NCBI GenBank assembly: GCA_019429145.1
Contig: JAHYJI010000006.1
Location: 1-48,545, forward strand
Reading direction: 5' to 3'
Length of the DNA stretch: 48,545 bases
Origin: Coriobacteriia bacterium
GTDB taxonomy: Bacteria > Actinomycetota > Coriobacteriia > Anaerosomatales > SLCP01
The notes beneath the pieces were generated by a model. The model was not told where the DNA came from, did not search any database, and was given only the letters and a program-made list of their open reading frames with translations. Made by a program: the position numbers and the translations under genes. Positions 1-8,970 of this stretch are shown in pieces; positions within the stretch are counted from its first letter, which is position 1; every line of letters begins with the position of its first letter.

Positions 1-435
1 CGTCTCGAGGAGCCCGACGCCGGCAAGGGATTCATCCTCGACGGCTTCCCCCGCACCGACGGCCAGGCCGAGGCACTCGACCGCGAGCTGGACTCGCTCG
101 GCCGCTCGATCGACGCCGCGATCAGCATCGACGTCGACCGCGATGTGATCGTCAAGCGGCTCACCTCGCGTCGCACCTGCAGGTCGTGCGGCAAGATCTA
201 CAGCCTCATCGTCGACCCGCCTGCCGACCCGGCCGTGTGCGACGTGTGCGGTGGCGAGCTCTACCAGCGCGACGACGACACCGAGGCCACCGTGCGCAAC
301 CGCCTGGCTGTGTACGACCGGTCGACGGCTCCGCTCGTCGACTACTACCGCTCGAAGGGTGTTCTGCACGCCATCGACGGCGATCGCCCCGTGGACGAGG
401 TCTTTGCCGACGTCCGACGCATCGTCGAAGGGTAG
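1..435 (+). CDS. adk: Adenylate kinase, C-terminal part (5' end outside window)
   Basis: Adenylate kinase interconverts ATP plus AMP and two ADP in the cytoplasm. The gene is open from base 1, so the P-loop end lies upstream of the window. Visible parts are the core motif GFILDGFPRT near fragment residue 10 and a zinc-type LID with cysteines at fragment residues 60, 63, 80 and 83 (CxxC-x16-CxxC). The C-terminal helix ends in a TAG stop. It sits 10 bases before map, the usual secY-adk-map-infA order. Identity is secure; only the N-terminus is missing. Confidence 0.95.
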   Translation, partial: RLEEPDAGKGFILDGFPRTDGQAEALDRELDSLGRSIDAAISIDVDRDVIVKRLTSRRTCRSCGKIYSLIVDPPADPAVCDVCGGELYQRDDDTEATVRNRLAVYDRSTAPLVDYYRSKGVLHAIDGDRPVDEVFADVRRIVEG

Positions 436-445
436 CGCTGAGCGA

Positions 446-1192
446 GTGATCATCCGCAAGTCCGTCTCAGAGCTCGCGACCATGCGCGAGGCGGGTCGCA
501 TCACCGCCCGCGCGCTGCGGCTGGTGGGAGAGGCGGTCGTGCCGGGAGTGACGACCGCCGAGCTCGATGCCATCGCCGAGGAGGCCATACGCTCCGCCGG
601 AGCCGTTCCGGCCTTCAAGGGATACCACGGCTTCCCGGGAACGATCTGCTCGTCCATCAACGACCAGGTCGTGCACGGCATTCCGGGAGCGGTGCCTCTG
701 CGCGAGGGCGACATCATCTCGGTGGACGTCGGTGCGATCGTGGAGGGCTACTTCGGCGACAGCGCGAGAACCTTTGCGGTCGGGGCGATCAGCGGCGACG
801 CCCGGGCGCTGATGGACGCGACCCGCAGCGCGCTGGAGGCCGGCATCGCCGAGTGCGTGCCCGGTCGGCGTCTCTACGATATCTCGCACGCGGTTCAGTC
901 CGTTGCCGAGGCAGCGGGATTCTCGGTGGTGCGCGAGTACGTCGGGCACGGGATCGGCCGCGCGATGCACGAGGATCCCCAGCTCCCCAACTTCGGAGCT
1001 CCCGGCCAGGGTCCCACGCTGGCATCCGGGATGGTCTTCGCTATCGAACCGATGGTGAATTCCGGCCAGGCGGCGGTACGCTCGCTTGAGGACGGGTGGA
1101 CCGTGGTCACCGAGGACGGATCGCTCTCGGCGCACTTCGAGCACACGGTGGCCGTCACGGACGACGGGCCGCTCGTGCTGACATTGGAGTAG
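446..1192 (+). CDS. map: Methionine aminopeptidase, type I
   Basis: It removes the initiator methionine from nascent proteins. The 248-residue length is normal for a type Ia enzyme without an N-terminal extension. The five metal ligands expected for the family are visible as D94 (SVDVG), D105 (GDSARTF), H168 (GHGIG), E201 (AIEP) and E232 (FEHTV). I chose the GTG at 446 because the family-typical start (IIRKSVSELATMREAG) follows at once; the same frame is open further upstream but there overlaps adk. It lies between adk and infA and is probably co-transcribed with adk. Confidence 0.95.
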   Translation: MIIRKSVSELATMREAGRITARALRLVGEAVVPGVTTAELDAIAEEAIRSAGAVPAFKGYHGFPGTICSSINDQVVHGIPGAVPLREGDIISVDVGAIVEGYFGDSARTFAVGAISGDARALMDATRSALEAGIAECVPGRRLYDISHAVQSVAEAAGFSVVREYVGHGIGRAMHEDPQLPNFGAPGQGPTLASGMVFAIEPMVNSGQAAVRSLEDGWTVVTEDGSLSAHFEHTVAVTDDGPLVLTLE

Positions 1193-1200
1193 AACGCCCC

Positions 1201-1229
1201 TAGACGGACGGTAGCAGGATAGGTATACT
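1201..1229 (+). promoter_or_regulatory. Putative sigma70-type promoter for infA
   Basis: TAGACG (1201-1206), a 17-base spacer and TATACT (1224-1229) lie in the short map-infA gap. The -35 matches TTGACA at 4 of 6 positions and the -10 is close to consensus. It would let infA and the downstream ribosomal genes be transcribed independently of adk-map. This is seen in the sequence; activity is inferred. Confidence 0.5.
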
Positions 1230-1273
1230 GCTCATTTGCGGCCAGAGTCGCCCGAGGAGGAAACGGACACCAC

Positions 1274-1495
1274 GTGAGCAAGCGTGAAGACGCGATAGAG
1301 ATGGAGGGCACGGTTGTAGAACCGCTGCCCAACGCTATGTTCCGGGTGGAGCTCGAGAACGGGCACAAGGTACTGGCTCACATCTCCGGCAAGATGCGCA
1401 TGCATTACATCCGTATCCTGCCGGGAGACAAGGTCGTGGTCGAGCTCTCGCCCTACGACCTCTCGCGTGGCCGCATCACGTACCGCTACAAGTAA
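1274..1495 (+). CDS. infA: Translation initiation factor IF-1
   Basis: IF-1 binds the 30S A site during initiation. The 73-residue product is a single OB fold with the family hallmarks [29 protein letters not shown] and [16 protein letters not shown], ending RGRITYRYK. The start is a GTG preceded by GAGGAGGAAA about 10 bases upstream. It sits at its standard position between map and rpmJ. Length and sequence are ordinary. Confidence 0.97.
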   Translation: MSKREDAIEMEGTVVEPLPNAMFRVELENGHKVLAHISGKMRMHYIRILPGDKVVVELSPYDLSRGRITYRYK

Positions 1496-1519
1496 GGTAG
1501 CGTTGCCGGTAGGCGGTGG

Positions 1520-1537
1520 ACACGCCCGGAGGCGTGT
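1520..1537 (+). terminator. Short hairpin between infA and rpmJ
   Basis: ACACGCC, a CGGA loop and GGCGTGT form a perfect 7-bp stem followed by only a short T stretch. It could be a weak attenuator or an mRNA processing element separating infA from rpmJ-rpsM. There is no long U-tract, so full termination is unlikely. Confidence 0.35.
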
Positions 1538-1613
1538 TTGCCGGATGACACTGAAGAATCGCACCTGCGGCTGGGTGTGTAGATAGATCGAATCACGCCG
1601 AAAGGGTTTCGTA

Positions 1614-1727
1614 ATGAAAGTCCGACCTTCGGTCAAGAAGATGTGCGACAAGTGCAAAGTGGTCCGCCGCCACGGGCGCGTCCTCGTGATCTGCGAGAAC
1701 CCGCGTCACAAGCAGCGGCAGGGCTAG
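1614..1727 (+). CDS. rpmJ: 50S ribosomal protein L36 (zinc-type)
   Basis: This 37-residue protein starts at the ATG at 1614 ([15 protein letters not shown]) and ends HKQRQG before TAG. It is the zinc-binding (C+) form of L36: C11, C14, C27 and H32 make the CxxC-x12-CxxxxH site. AAAGGG about 10 bases upstream can act as ribosome binding site. Its position between infA and rpsM is the classical one. Only the zinc paralogue is visible in this window. Confidence 0.96.
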   Translation: MKVRPSVKKMCDKCKVVRRHGRVLVICENPRHKQRQG

Positions 1728-1746
1728 GTAGGGAGGGAGCAGGTCT

Positions 1747-2121
1747 GTGGCCCGTATATCAGGCGTCGATCTTCCGCGCGAGAAGCGCGTAGAGATCGGA
1801 TTGACCTACATTTACGGCATCGGGCTGACCACCAGCCAGGCCATCCTGCGCGATACCGGGATCGATCCGGACACGCGCGTTCGCAACCTGACCGAGGAAG
1901 AGGTCGTTCGTCTCCGTGAGGCGATCGATCGCAACCTCAAGGTTGAGGGTGACCTGCGCCGCGAAGTCGGCCAGAACATCAAGCGCCTGATGGAGATCGG
2001 CTGCTACCGCGGTCTCCGTCACCGGAGAGGCCTGCCCGTTCGCGGTCAGCGCACTCACACCAACGCACGCACCCGCAAGGGCCCGCGTCGCCAGATCGGC
2101 GCTAAGAAGAAGGGCAAGTAA
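1747..2121 (+). CDS. rpsM: 30S ribosomal protein S13
   Basis: S13 sits in the 30S head and contacts the P-site tRNA and the 50S subunit. The 124-residue product shows the N-terminal [20 protein letters not shown], the YIYGIG turn and the conserved C-terminal basic tail [19 protein letters not shown]. Translation starts at GTG 1747 after GGGAGGGAG. The gene leads the alpha-operon order rpsM-rpsK-rpsD-rpoA-rplQ. Confidence 0.97.
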   Translation: MARISGVDLPREKRVEIGLTYIYGIGLTTSQAILRDTGIDPDTRVRNLTEEEVVRLREAIDRNLKVEGDLRREVGQNIKRLMEIGCYRGLRHRRGLPVRGQRTHTNARTRKGPRRQIGAKKKGK

Positions 2122-2124
2122 CGC

Positions 2125-2526
2125 ATGGCTGTCAAGAAGAAGACCGCTAAGACGCGCCTGCGCCGTAGTGAGCGCAAGAACATCGCGGTTGGTCAGGCGC
2201 ACATCAAGAGCACGTTCAACAATACGATCATCACGATCACCGACCCTCAGGGGAACGTGATCGCGTGGCAGTCCGCCGGCACGGTGGGCTTCAAGGGCTC
2301 TCGCAAGTCGACGCCGTTCGCCGCCCAGATGGCGGCCGAGGCGTGCGCGAAGATGGCTCAGGAGCATGGCGTTCGCAAGGTCGCCGTGTTCGTCAAGGGT
2401 CCGGGCTCGGGCCGGGAGACGGCGATCCGTTCGCTCCAGGCTGCCGGGCTCGAGATCTCGAGCATCCAGGACCGCACCCCTGTTCCGCACAACGGCTGCC
2501 GGCCGCGCAAGCGCCGCCGCGTGTAG
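2125..2526 (+). CDS. rpsK: 30S ribosomal protein S11
   Basis: S11 forms part of the 30S platform at the mRNA exit. The 133-residue protein contains [16 protein letters not shown], the [14 protein letters not shown] segment and the diagnostic C-terminus [19 protein letters not shown] 2125 follows the rpsM stop by three bases, so the two genes are probably translationally coupled. Length and motifs are normal. Confidence 0.97.
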   Translation: MAVKKKTAKTRLRRSERKNIAVGQAHIKSTFNNTIITITDPQGNVIAWQSAGTVGFKGSRKSTPFAAQMAAEACAKMAQEHGVRKVAVFVKGPGSGRETAIRSLQAAGLEISSIQDRTPVPHNGCRPRKRRRV

Positions 2527-2547
2527 CATTTCGGGAGGACAACCGAT

Positions 2548-3174
2548 ATGGCACGTTATACCGGGGCGGACTGCAGACTGTGCCGCCGCGAAGGAATCAA
2601 GCTTTTTCTCAAGGGAGACCGCTGCTACAGCGACAAGTGCGGTGTAGAGCGTCGTCCCTACCCGCCGGGTCAGGCCGGTAAGCGGCGCCCGCGCGACAGC
2701 GAGTACCGCGGCCAGCTTCGTGAGAAGCAGAAGGCCAAGAGGATCTACGGGCTGCTCGAGAAGCAGTTCCGCAGCTACTACGAGCTCGCCAACCGCCAGC
2801 AAGGCATCACCGGCGAGAACCTGCTGCGGCTGCTCGAGAGCCGTCTGGACAACGTGGTGTACCGCCTCGGCTTTGCCAAGTCTCGCGACGAGGCACGCCA
2901 GATCGTGCGGCACAACCACATCATGGTGAACGGCCGCAGGGTGAACATCCCTTCGTACCGCGTTCGACCGGGTGACACCATCGCGATCGCCGGGAAGTCC
3001 AAGGACCTTCTCGTCATCAAGACCGCGCTCATCTCCTCGGAGAAGATCGAGGTCCCGGGCTGGCTCGAGGTCGACATCGAGAAGCTGTCCGGCAAGGTGC
3101 TGTCGGTGCCCGAGCGCGACCAGATCGACGCGCCCGTGCACGAGCAGCTCATCGTCGAGCTGTACTCGAAGTAG
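2548..3174 (+). CDS. rpsD: 30S ribosomal protein S4 (zinc-type)
   Basis: S4 is a primary 16S rRNA binder and in many bacteria the translational repressor of the alpha operon. The 208-residue protein carries an N-terminal zinc knuckle with C9, C12, C26 and C31, so it is the C+ form. The S4 RNA-binding domain follows at about residues 97-160 ([23 protein letters not shown], split here by function only). GGGAGGA precedes the ATG. It lies in the standard order between rpsK and rpoA. Confidence 0.97.
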   Translation: MARYTGADCRLCRREGIKLFLKGDRCYSDKCGVERRPYPPGQAGKRRPRDSEYRGQLREKQKAKRIYGLLEKQFRSYYELANRQQGITGENLLRLLESRLDNVVYRLGFAKSRDEARQIVRHNHIMVNGRRVNIPSYRVRPGDTIAIAGKSKDLLVIKTALISSEKIEVPGWLEVDIEKLSGKVLSVPERDQIDAPVHEQLIVELYSK

Positions 3175-3209
3175 CGAGACGGCACCGGACGAGCCAAGGA
3201 GGCTTTTGC

Positions 3210-4148
3210 ATGACTGAGTTCATGAGACCACAGGTGACCGTAGACCAGCTCGACGAGCGGGTCGCTCGGTATACCGTTGAGCCGCTCGAGCGTGGCTTCG
3301 GCTACACGCTCGGCAACTGCATGCGCCGCGTGCTGCTCTCCTCGCTGGAGGGCGCAGCCGCCACCTCGATCCGTATCGAGGGCGTGCAGCACGAGTTCAC
3401 CGCGATCGACGGCGTCCGGGAGGATGTCACCGACATCGTGCTGAACGTCAAGCAGCTGGTGTTCCGCGAGACCGGTGTCGGCGCTGCCGACGCGGTCGCC
3501 ACGCTGAACTCAAGCGGGCAGGGCACCGTTACCGGTGCGGACCTCAAGGTACCGTCCGAGTTCGAGCTGGTGAACCCGGAGCAGCTTATCGCCACCCTCA
3601 ACAAGGGTGCGAAGCTCGAGATGGGCATCCGCGTAGGCGTGGGACGCGGGTACGTTTCCGCCGACCGCAACAAGCGGGCCGAGGACCCGATCGGTGTGAT
3701 CACCGTCGACTCCCTCTTCAGCCCGGTAGCGCGCTGTACCTACGTTGTGGAGAACACACGTGTCGGTCAGCGCACCGACTACGACAAGCTGATCCTGGAG
3801 GTCGAGACCAACGGCTCGGTCGATCCGGGTGACGCGGTGGCGCGTGCCGGCCACATTATCGACGAGCACATGATGCTCTTCACAGAGCAGGCCGCAGGCC
3901 CGCTCGGCGAGGGCGAGATCTTCGCTGCTCAGGTAGACGAGGGCGAGAGCGTTCTGGACACGCCCATCGAGGAGCTGGACCTGACCGTCCGCTCGTACAA
4001 CTGCCTCAAGCGCCAGGGGGTCAACACCATCGGCGCGCTCACTGAGTGCTCCGAGGCTGACCTTCTCAACATCCGCAACTTCGGCGCGAAGTCCATCGAA
4101 GAAGTGAAGGACAAGCTGCAGGCCATGGGCCTCGGCCTCAAGCAGTAG
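3210..4148 (+). CDS. rpoA: DNA-directed RNA polymerase subunit alpha
   Basis: The 312-residue alpha subunit dimerises to nucleate RNA polymerase assembly and contacts activators and UP elements. The N-terminal dimerisation domain shows [19 protein letters not shown] near residue 28. A linker follows and then the C-terminal domain with [18 protein letters not shown] and [22 protein letters not shown] lies 8 bases before ATG 3210. Length and gene position are standard. Confidence 0.98.
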   Translation: MTEFMRPQVTVDQLDERVARYTVEPLERGFGYTLGNCMRRVLLSSLEGAAATSIRIEGVQHEFTAIDGVREDVTDIVLNVKQLVFRETGVGAADAVATLNSSGQGTVTGADLKVPSEFELVNPEQLIATLNKGAKLEMGIRVGVGRGYVSADRNKRAEDPIGVITVDSLFSPVARCTYVVENTRVGQRTDYDKLILEVETNGSVDPGDAVARAGHIIDEHMMLFTEQAAGPLGEGEIFAAQVDEGESVLDTPIEELDLTVRSYNCLKRQGVNTIGALTECSEADLLNIRNFGAKSIEEVKDKLQAMGLGLKQ

Positions 4149-4164
4149 TAGGAGAGCGCACACT

Positions 4165-4518
4165 ATGAGACACCTCAAGAAGGGCCGGAAGCTCGGCACG
4201 GATGCGAGCCACACCAACGCTATGCTCCGCAGCCTCGCGATCGCCCTGTTCGAGCACGAGCGCATCAAGACGACCGAGACCCGGGCCAAGGAGGTCCGCA
4301 CCCTGGTCGACAAGGTGATCACGTGGGGCAAGCGCGGCGACGTTCACTCGCGCCGCCTCGCCATCTCCGCGCTCGGCAACAAGGAGATCGTCTACAAGGT
4401 ATTCGATGACATCGCTCCGCGTTTCGAGAGCCGTGAGGGCGGGTACACCCGCATCCTCAAGCTCGGCCCGCGCAAGGGCGACGCTGCACCGATGGTCATC
4501 ATGGAGCTGGTCGAGTAG
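4165..4518 (+). CDS. rplQ: 50S ribosomal protein L17
   Basis: L17 lies near the peptide exit tunnel. The 117-residue product starts [20 protein letters not shown] and retains the helical [18 protein letters not shown] segment and the C-terminal [19 protein letters not shown]. The start has a GGAGAG upstream, 16 bases after rpoA. It is the last gene of the alpha operon and is followed by two hairpins before the transporter genes. Confidence 0.97.
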   Translation: MRHLKKGRKLGTDASHTNAMLRSLAIALFEHERIKTTETRAKEVRTLVDKVITWGKRGDVHSRRLAISALGNKEIVYKVFDDIAPRFESREGGYTRILKLGPRKGDAAPMVIMELVE

Positions 4519-4560
4519 GAACGCACGGCCAGAGCCGGAGCAACGGCATGGAATCAAGAA

Positions 4561-4623
4561 CGAGGAGGGTCTCGACCACGCGGTCCGGGCCCTCCTCGCG
4601 CGTAAGGGTGCCGACGGGCACCC
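4561..4623 (+). terminator. Two tandem hairpins between rplQ and ecfA1
   Basis: The first stem pairs CGAGGAGGG (4561-4569) with CCCTCCTCG (4590-4598) across a 20-base loop. The second pairs GGGTGCC (4606-4612) with GGCACCC (4617-4623) across a GACG loop. Neither has a U-tract. They fill the 119-base gap after the alpha operon and could attenuate read-through into ecfA1 or protect the upstream mRNA 3' end. Confidence 0.45.
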
Positions 4624-4637
4624 GGGGGTCTTGAGGG

Positions 4638-5450
4638 ATGATCGAGTTCATCGACGTGGCATACGAGTACCGCACGGCCGGCGGCAGCGTTCCCGCTCTC
4701 CGGGGCGTGAGTACCACGCTTGCCCCGGGCGAGCTCGTCACGGTCCTCGGTCCCAACGGTTCGGGCAAGTCGACGCTCGCCCGGCTCGCCAACGGCCTGC
4801 TTCATCCGTCGGAAGGCCGGGTCGTGGTCGACACCATCGACTCGACCGACGCTGCGCGGGTGTGGGACGTCCGCTCCCGCGTGGGCCTGGTCTTCCAGAA
4901 TCCCGACAACCAGATCGTCGCGACCACCGTCGAGGAGGACGTCGCCTTCGGCCCGGAGAATCTCGGGGTCGAGAGGGAGTCGATGCACCAACGCGTCCGC
5001 AATGCGCTCGCGACGGTGGGCCTGTCCGGTCTCGAACAGCGGGAGCCGCACACCCTCTCCGGGGGTCAGAAGCAGCGGCTCGCGATTGCCGGAGCGCTCG
5101 CGCTTGCTCCGGCCTACCTCGTGCTCGACGAGCCGACGGCGATGCTCGACCTGCAGGGACGCGCGGACGTCATCGACGTTCTCGGGCGTTTGCGTGATGC
5201 AGGCACCGGCATCATGCACATCACCCACCATCTCGCCGACGCGGCCGCCGCCGACCGCGTGCTCGTTCTCACGGGCGGATCGGTCGTCTACGACGGCGTT
5301 CCCGCAACGTTGCTCGCCGATACGCGGCTGATGCAGCGCTGCGGTCTGACGCTGCCGCCCGTCGGCCGTCTGGCCGAGGAGCTGCGGGCAGCCGGCGTAG
5401 ACGTGCCGCCGGACGCCCTGACCGCGGAGAGCGTGGTGGCAGCGCTGTGA
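4638..5450 (+). CDS. ecfA1: ECF transporter ATPase, EcfA1
   Basis: This is one of the two ATPases of an energy-coupling-factor transporter, which powers uptake of vitamins or metal ions through exchangeable S components. The 270-residue protein has Walker A GPNGSGKST at 38-46, the Q-loop at Q87, signature LSGGQKQR from 140, Walker B LVLDEPTAMLD at 161-171 and an H-loop ITHH. Start ATG 4638 follows GAGGG. Its stop overlaps the ecfA2 start by four bases. No S component is adjacent, as expected for a shared (group II) ECF module. Confidence 0.93.
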   Translation: MIEFIDVAYEYRTAGGSVPALRGVSTTLAPGELVTVLGPNGSGKSTLARLANGLLHPSEGRVVVDTIDSTDAARVWDVRSRVGLVFQNPDNQIVATTVEEDVAFGPENLGVERESMHQRVRNALATVGLSGLEQREPHTLSGGQKQRLAIAGALALAPAYLVLDEPTAMLDLQGRADVIDVLGRLRDAGTGIMHITHHLADAAAADRVLVLTGGSVVYDGVPATLLADTRLMQRCGLTLPPVGRLAEELRAAGVDVPPDALTAESVVAAL

Positions 5451-6289
5451 GTCTGACGCTCGCGGGTGTGAGACACACCTACGCCGCCGGCACCGCGTTC
5501 GCAACAGATGCCCTTGCGGGGGTCGATCTGTCGTTCGAGCCGGGCGAACTCGTCCTCGTGCTGGGGGCGACCGGATCGGGCAAGTCCACGCTCCTGCGTG
5601 TGGCCGCCGGGCTGCTCACTCCTCTGTCCGGGTCGGTCGAGATCGACGGGCGATCTGTCGACGGACCGCTTGCGGTGGTCGAGCCCGGGGTCGGGTTCGT
5701 CTTCCAATCCCCGGAGATGCAGCTGTTCGCCGAGACGGTCGAGGCAGACGTCCGATTCGGGCCGCTGAACCAGGGCCTCACCGAGGACGAGGCACACCAC
5801 CGCGCGACGCGGGCCCTCGAGGCTGTGGGGCTGGGGGCGGAAGAGTTCGGATCCCGGTCGCCGTTCACTCTCTCGGGTGGCGAGGCGCGTCGCGCCGCCA
5901 TCGCAGGCGTGCTGGCGATGGACCCGGGCTACCTGCTCCTCGACGAACCCACGGCGGGCCTGGACGTCGAGGGCCGTGAGGCGGTTCGCGAGATCGTGGC
6001 CAGATCTCGCAGGCGAGCCGGCGTGGTCGTGGTGACCCATGATGCCGAGGAGTTTCTCGGCAGCGCGGACCGCGTGATCCTGCTCTGTGCCGGACGCGTC
6101 ACCTTCGACGGGCCGGCGGACGAGCTCGTCCAGAGCCCCGAGCGCTTCGCCGAGGCGGGCCTCAAGGCGCCGGAGATGCTCCTGGCGCAGATGCTCGCGC
6201 GGGATGCGGGGCTGAAGCTCGCGCGCCTCTCGCTCGACCCGGCTGAAGCAGCGCTGCTGATCGCCCGAGCCCGGGAGGGCGCGCGATGA
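5447..6289 (+). CDS. ecfA2: ECF transporter ATPase, EcfA2
   Basis: This second ATPase pairs with EcfA1. The 280-residue protein shows Walker A GATGSGKST at 40-48, a variant signature LSGGEARR, and Walker B YLLLDEPTAGLD followed by VTHD. The start is GTG 5447 inside a GTGA overlap with ecfA1, and its own stop overlaps ecfT by ATGA, so the three proteins are probably made in coupled amounts. The C-terminal tail after the H-loop is typical of EcfA proteins. It could be labelled CbiO by some pipelines. Confidence 0.92.
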   Translation: MSLTLAGVRHTYAAGTAFATDALAGVDLSFEPGELVLVLGATGSGKSTLLRVAAGLLTPLSGSVEIDGRSVDGPLAVVEPGVGFVFQSPEMQLFAETVEADVRFGPLNQGLTEDEAHHRATRALEAVGLGAEEFGSRSPFTLSGGEARRAAIAGVLAMDPGYLLLDEPTAGLDVEGREAVREIVARSRRRAGVVVVTHDAEEFLGSADRVILLCAGRVTFDGPADELVQSPERFAEAGLKAPEMLLAQMLARDAGLKLARLSLDPAEAALLIARAREGAR

Positions 6290-7083
6290 AGGCTCCGGTA
6301 CCCTTCGGTCAGTTCTATCCCGGCGATTCTCCCGTGCACCGCCTCGAGCCCCGGGCGAAGATGGGCCTGGTTGCGGCGTTCATGGCTATGCTCTTCACGG
6401 TGGACGGCTTCGCGGGCCTTGCAGCCGCCACTGCGGTGGCGGCTGTTGCGGTTGCCGTCTCGTCGGTCCCGCCCCGGCTGGTGCTGCGGGGCATCCGGGC
6501 AGTGTCGATCATCCTCGTGTTCACCCTGCTGGCGCACGGGCTGCGGTGGAATCCGGCAACCGTGACGCTGCTCCGGGTCGGCCCCGTCGCGCTCGATGCA
6601 CAGGGCGTGGTCACGGGTCTGTTCTTCGTGGTGAGGATCGTTCTGCTGGTGGTCGGCACCTCACTTCTCACGCTCACGACCTCACCGGTGCGCCTTGCCG
6701 ACGGGCTGGAGCGGCTCATGCGTCCGCTCGAGGTTCTCCGCTTCCCTGCAGGCGAGGTAGCGATGATGCTGACCGTGGCACTGCGTTTCATCCCGACCAC
6801 CGCCGAGGAGGCCGAGAAGATCGTGGTCGCGCAGGTGGCGCGCGGTGCACGCTTCGACACTGGGGGTCTGCTCAAGCGTGCGCGGGCGTACGTCCCCGTC
6901 CTCGTGCCGCTCTTCGTGAGCCTCTTCCGACGTGCCGATGAGCTTGCCACCGCGATGGAGGCCCGGTGCTATCGTGGCGGTGCGGGGAGGACCCGGTTCA
7001 CCGAGAGCAGGATGACGCGTGCCGATAGGGCGGCACTGCTTGTGGGTGCGGCTGTGATGATCCTGGTAGGGGTGGTGTTGTAG
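6286..7083 (+). CDS. ecfT: ECF transporter transmembrane subunit EcfT
   Basis: EcfT is the membrane scaffold joining the S component to the two ATPases. The 265-residue protein begins with KAPVPFGQFYPGDSPVHRLEPRAK, a classic EcfT start, followed by several hydrophobic segments between about residues 28 and 135 and one at the C-terminus. Two Ala-Arg coupling motifs are visible: VARGA near residue 185 and a variant ARCYRGG near residue 226. It overlaps ecfA2 by four bases and abuts truA without a gap. Confidence 0.92.
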   Translation: MKAPVPFGQFYPGDSPVHRLEPRAKMGLVAAFMAMLFTVDGFAGLAAATAVAAVAVAVSSVPPRLVLRGIRAVSIILVFTLLAHGLRWNPATVTLLRVGPVALDAQGVVTGLFFVVRIVLLVVGTSLLTLTTSPVRLADGLERLMRPLEVLRFPAGEVAMMLTVALRFIPTTAEEAEKIVVAQVARGARFDTGGLLKRARAYVPVLVPLFVSLFRRADELATAMEARCYRGGAGRTRFTESRMTRADRAALLVGAAVMILVGVVL

Positions 7084-7875
7084 ATGGACTCTGCGAGACA
7101 GCCGTGCGGCGCTCTTGCCCTGACCGTCTCCTACGATGGCGCGCCCTTCTCGGGTTTCGCGCGCCAGCCCGGGCGTGAGACCGTCCAGGGCAGGATCGAG
7201 CAGGCGCTCGCGGTCGCCCTGCGGCGCGAGGTCGTCACGGTGGGTGCGGGGCGCACGGACGCAGGTGTCCACGCGCTCGGGCAGGTCGTCTCCTTCGAGA
7301 GCGACGGGAGCGAGCCCGAGCTCCGGGCGCTCGTGCGCTCGCTCAACGCGCTCGTCGGCGACGGGATCGTCGCCACCGGCGTGCGCCGTGCTGCGGCCGG
7401 ATTCTCGGCCCGGTTCGACGCGGAAGCGCGCGAGTACCGCTACCGGCTCGTTCCCGGCCCGACCCCCCCGCTCTTCCTCGACGGGGTCGCCTGGTGGGTC
7501 CGGCACACCCTGGACCTGGGCGCGATGCGCCTGGCGGCGGCCGCACTCGTCGGCGAGCACGACTTCCGGTCCTTCTGCGTCGCCGAGAGCGCCGGGGGCC
7601 GCAGCACGCACAGGAGCATCGAGCTGGTGGAGATCGTTCCCGAGGAGCACCTCGGCGAGCACTGCGTGACGGTGCGTATCGTGGGTAACGCGTTTCTTCA
7701 CTCGATGGTCAGGGTGATCGCCGGCTCGCTCGTGGAGGTGGGGATGGGACGACGTGACCCCGAGTGGATCGCCGAGGCGCTGGCCGCGTGCGACCGTTCC
7801 GCAGCAGGGCCGACGGCCCCGGCCGGTGGACTGACGTTGTGGCACGTGAGCTACCCGGAGGAGTGCTGGCTCTGA
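7084..7875 (+). CDS. truA: tRNA pseudouridine(38-40) synthase
   Basis: TruA isomerises uridines 38-40 in the tRNA anticodon arm. The 263-residue protein has the catalytic aspartate D59 in GRTDAGVHA and the later family blocks FSARFDAEAREYRY, GEHDFRSFC and GNAFLHSMVR. The ATG follows the ecfT stop directly. The ecfA1-ecfA2-ecfT-truA order downstream of rplQ is widespread in Gram-positive bacteria. Ordinary length and motifs. Confidence 0.95.
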   Translation: MDSARQPCGALALTVSYDGAPFSGFARQPGRETVQGRIEQALAVALRREVVTVGAGRTDAGVHALGQVVSFESDGSEPELRALVRSLNALVGDGIVATGVRRAAAGFSARFDAEAREYRYRLVPGPTPPLFLDGVAWWVRHTLDLGAMRLAAAALVGEHDFRSFCVAESAGGRSTHRSIELVEIVPEEHLGEHCVTVRIVGNAFLHSMVRVIAGSLVEVGMGRRDPEWIAEALAACDRSAAGPTAPAGGLTLWHVSYPEECWL

Positions 7876-7956
7876 GGGCTCGTATCGCGTTTCCGTATGC
7901 CGGACGGGTCCTCCCGATGACCCCGAGGCATGGACACGCCCGGGTGCGTGGACAAG

Positions 7957-7985
7957 TTGACAGCGGTCGGGGTGGTGGATAGAGT
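7957..7985 (+). promoter_or_regulatory. Sigma70-type promoter for rplM-rpsI
   Basis: A perfect TTGACA (7957-7962), 17-base spacer and TAGAGT (7980-7985) lie 71 bases before rplM. A small hairpin, CACGC (7935-7939) with GCGTG (7946-7950), sits just upstream and may be a weak truA terminator. This is one of the best promoter matches in the window. Confidence 0.7.
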
Positions 7986-8055
7986 GTAAGGGTTCGCTTC
8001 CGGGCCCCGTGACTCCCGACTCGAACACCGGACGATAGAAGCGTTTGGAGGACCA

Positions 8056-8490
8056 TTGAAGACCTACCATGCCAAGCCCGGCGAGGTCGAGCGCGAGTGG
8101 CTCGTGGTCGACGCGACCGATATGGTGCTGGGCCGGCTGGCCAGCCAGGTTGCACAGATCCTCAAGGGGAAGCATAAGCCGCAGTACACGCCCCACGTGG
8201 ACACCGGCGATTTCGTGATCGTGCTCAACGCGAGCAAGATCCGGCTCACCGGCAACAAGATGGCCACCAAGACCAACTACCGCTATAGCGGGTACCCTGG
8301 TGGACTGAAAGAGGTCTCGATCGCCACGATGCTCGAGAAGCGCCCCGAGCGCGTCATCGAGCTGGCTGTCAGAGGCATGCTTCCGAAGAACACCCTGGGC
8401 AGGGCCATGGGCAAGAAGCTCAAGGTCTACGCCGGGTCTGAGCATCCGCATCAGGCCCAGCAGCCCCGCGAGATCACCCTGGAGGGTTAG
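8056..8490 (+). CDS. rplM: 50S ribosomal protein L13
   Basis: L13 is an early-assembling 50S protein. The 144-residue product shows [37 protein letters not shown], the [11 protein letters not shown] block and [13 protein letters not shown]. The start is an uncommon TTG at 8056, set by GGAGGA eight bases upstream; no in-frame ATG or GTG precedes the conserved N-terminus. It forms the usual rplM-rpsI pair, three bases apart. Confidence 0.97.
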   Translation: MKTYHAKPGEVEREWLVVDATDMVLGRLASQVAQILKGKHKPQYTPHVDTGDFVIVLNASKIRLTGNKMATKTNYRYSGYPGGLKEVSIATMLEKRPERVIELAVRGMLPKNTLGRAMGKKLKVYAGSEHPHQAQQPREITLEG

Positions 8491-8493
8491 CGC

Positions 8494-8892
8494 ATGGCTG
8501 AGAACAAGGCTGTCTACCAGGGCACCGGTCGCCGTAAGACCTCGGTGGCACGTGTCCGTATCACCCCGGGTACCGGCGTCATCACCGTCAACGGCAAGCC
8601 GGCAGCCGACTACTTCGGCCGCGAGGCTCTCGTGACCTACGTCGAGACGCCCTTCAAGGCGACCGAGACCGCCGGCCGCTTCGATGTCATCGCCAAGATC
8701 CACGGTGGTGGCGTGACCGGTCAGGCCGGGGCGCTGCGCCACGGCATCGCCCGCGCGCTGCTTGAGGCCGGCGATGAGTACCGCGGCGACCTGAAGCGCG
8801 CCGGACTGCTGCGCCGCGACCCGCGTATGGTCGAGCGCAAGAAGTACGGCCTGAAGAAGGCGCGCAAGCGCCCGCAGTTCTCCAAGCGCTAG
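8494..8892 (+). CDS. rpsI: 30S ribosomal protein S9
   Basis: S9 reaches the P-site tRNA with its basic C-terminal tail. The 132-residue protein has [14 protein letters not shown], the [16 protein letters not shown] block and the terminal [15 protein letters not shown] 8494 follows the rplM stop by three bases. A strong intrinsic terminator follows within 30 bases of its stop. Confidence 0.97.
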   Translation: MAENKAVYQGTGRRKTSVARVRITPGTGVITVNGKPAADYFGREALVTYVETPFKATETAGRFDVIAKIHGGGVTGQAGALRHGIARALLEAGDEYRGDLKRAGLLRRDPRMVERKKYGLKKARKRPQFSKR

Positions 8893-8919
8893 CTCGCGAG
8901 GACGCGCCGATGCATCCCG

Positions 8920-8954
8920 ACAGGGCCCGCCTTCGTGGCGGGCCCTGTGTGTTT
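8920..8954 (+). terminator. Intrinsic terminator after rpsI
   Basis: ACAGGGCCCGCC (8920-8931), a TTCGT loop and GGCGGGCCCTGT (8937-8948) form a perfect 12-bp GC-rich stem followed by GTGTTT. The glmM ribosome binding site (GGAGGA, about 8960-8965) begins only a few bases later. glmM must therefore rely on read-through or a promoter hidden near the hairpin. Confidence 0.8.
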
Positions 8955-8970
8955 GACTGGAGGAAGACGT

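Noticed and set aside
1759-3141. A 460-codon minus-strand frame across rpsM, rpsK and rpsD
   Set aside because: It is antisense to three ribosomal protein genes and has no recognisable motif.
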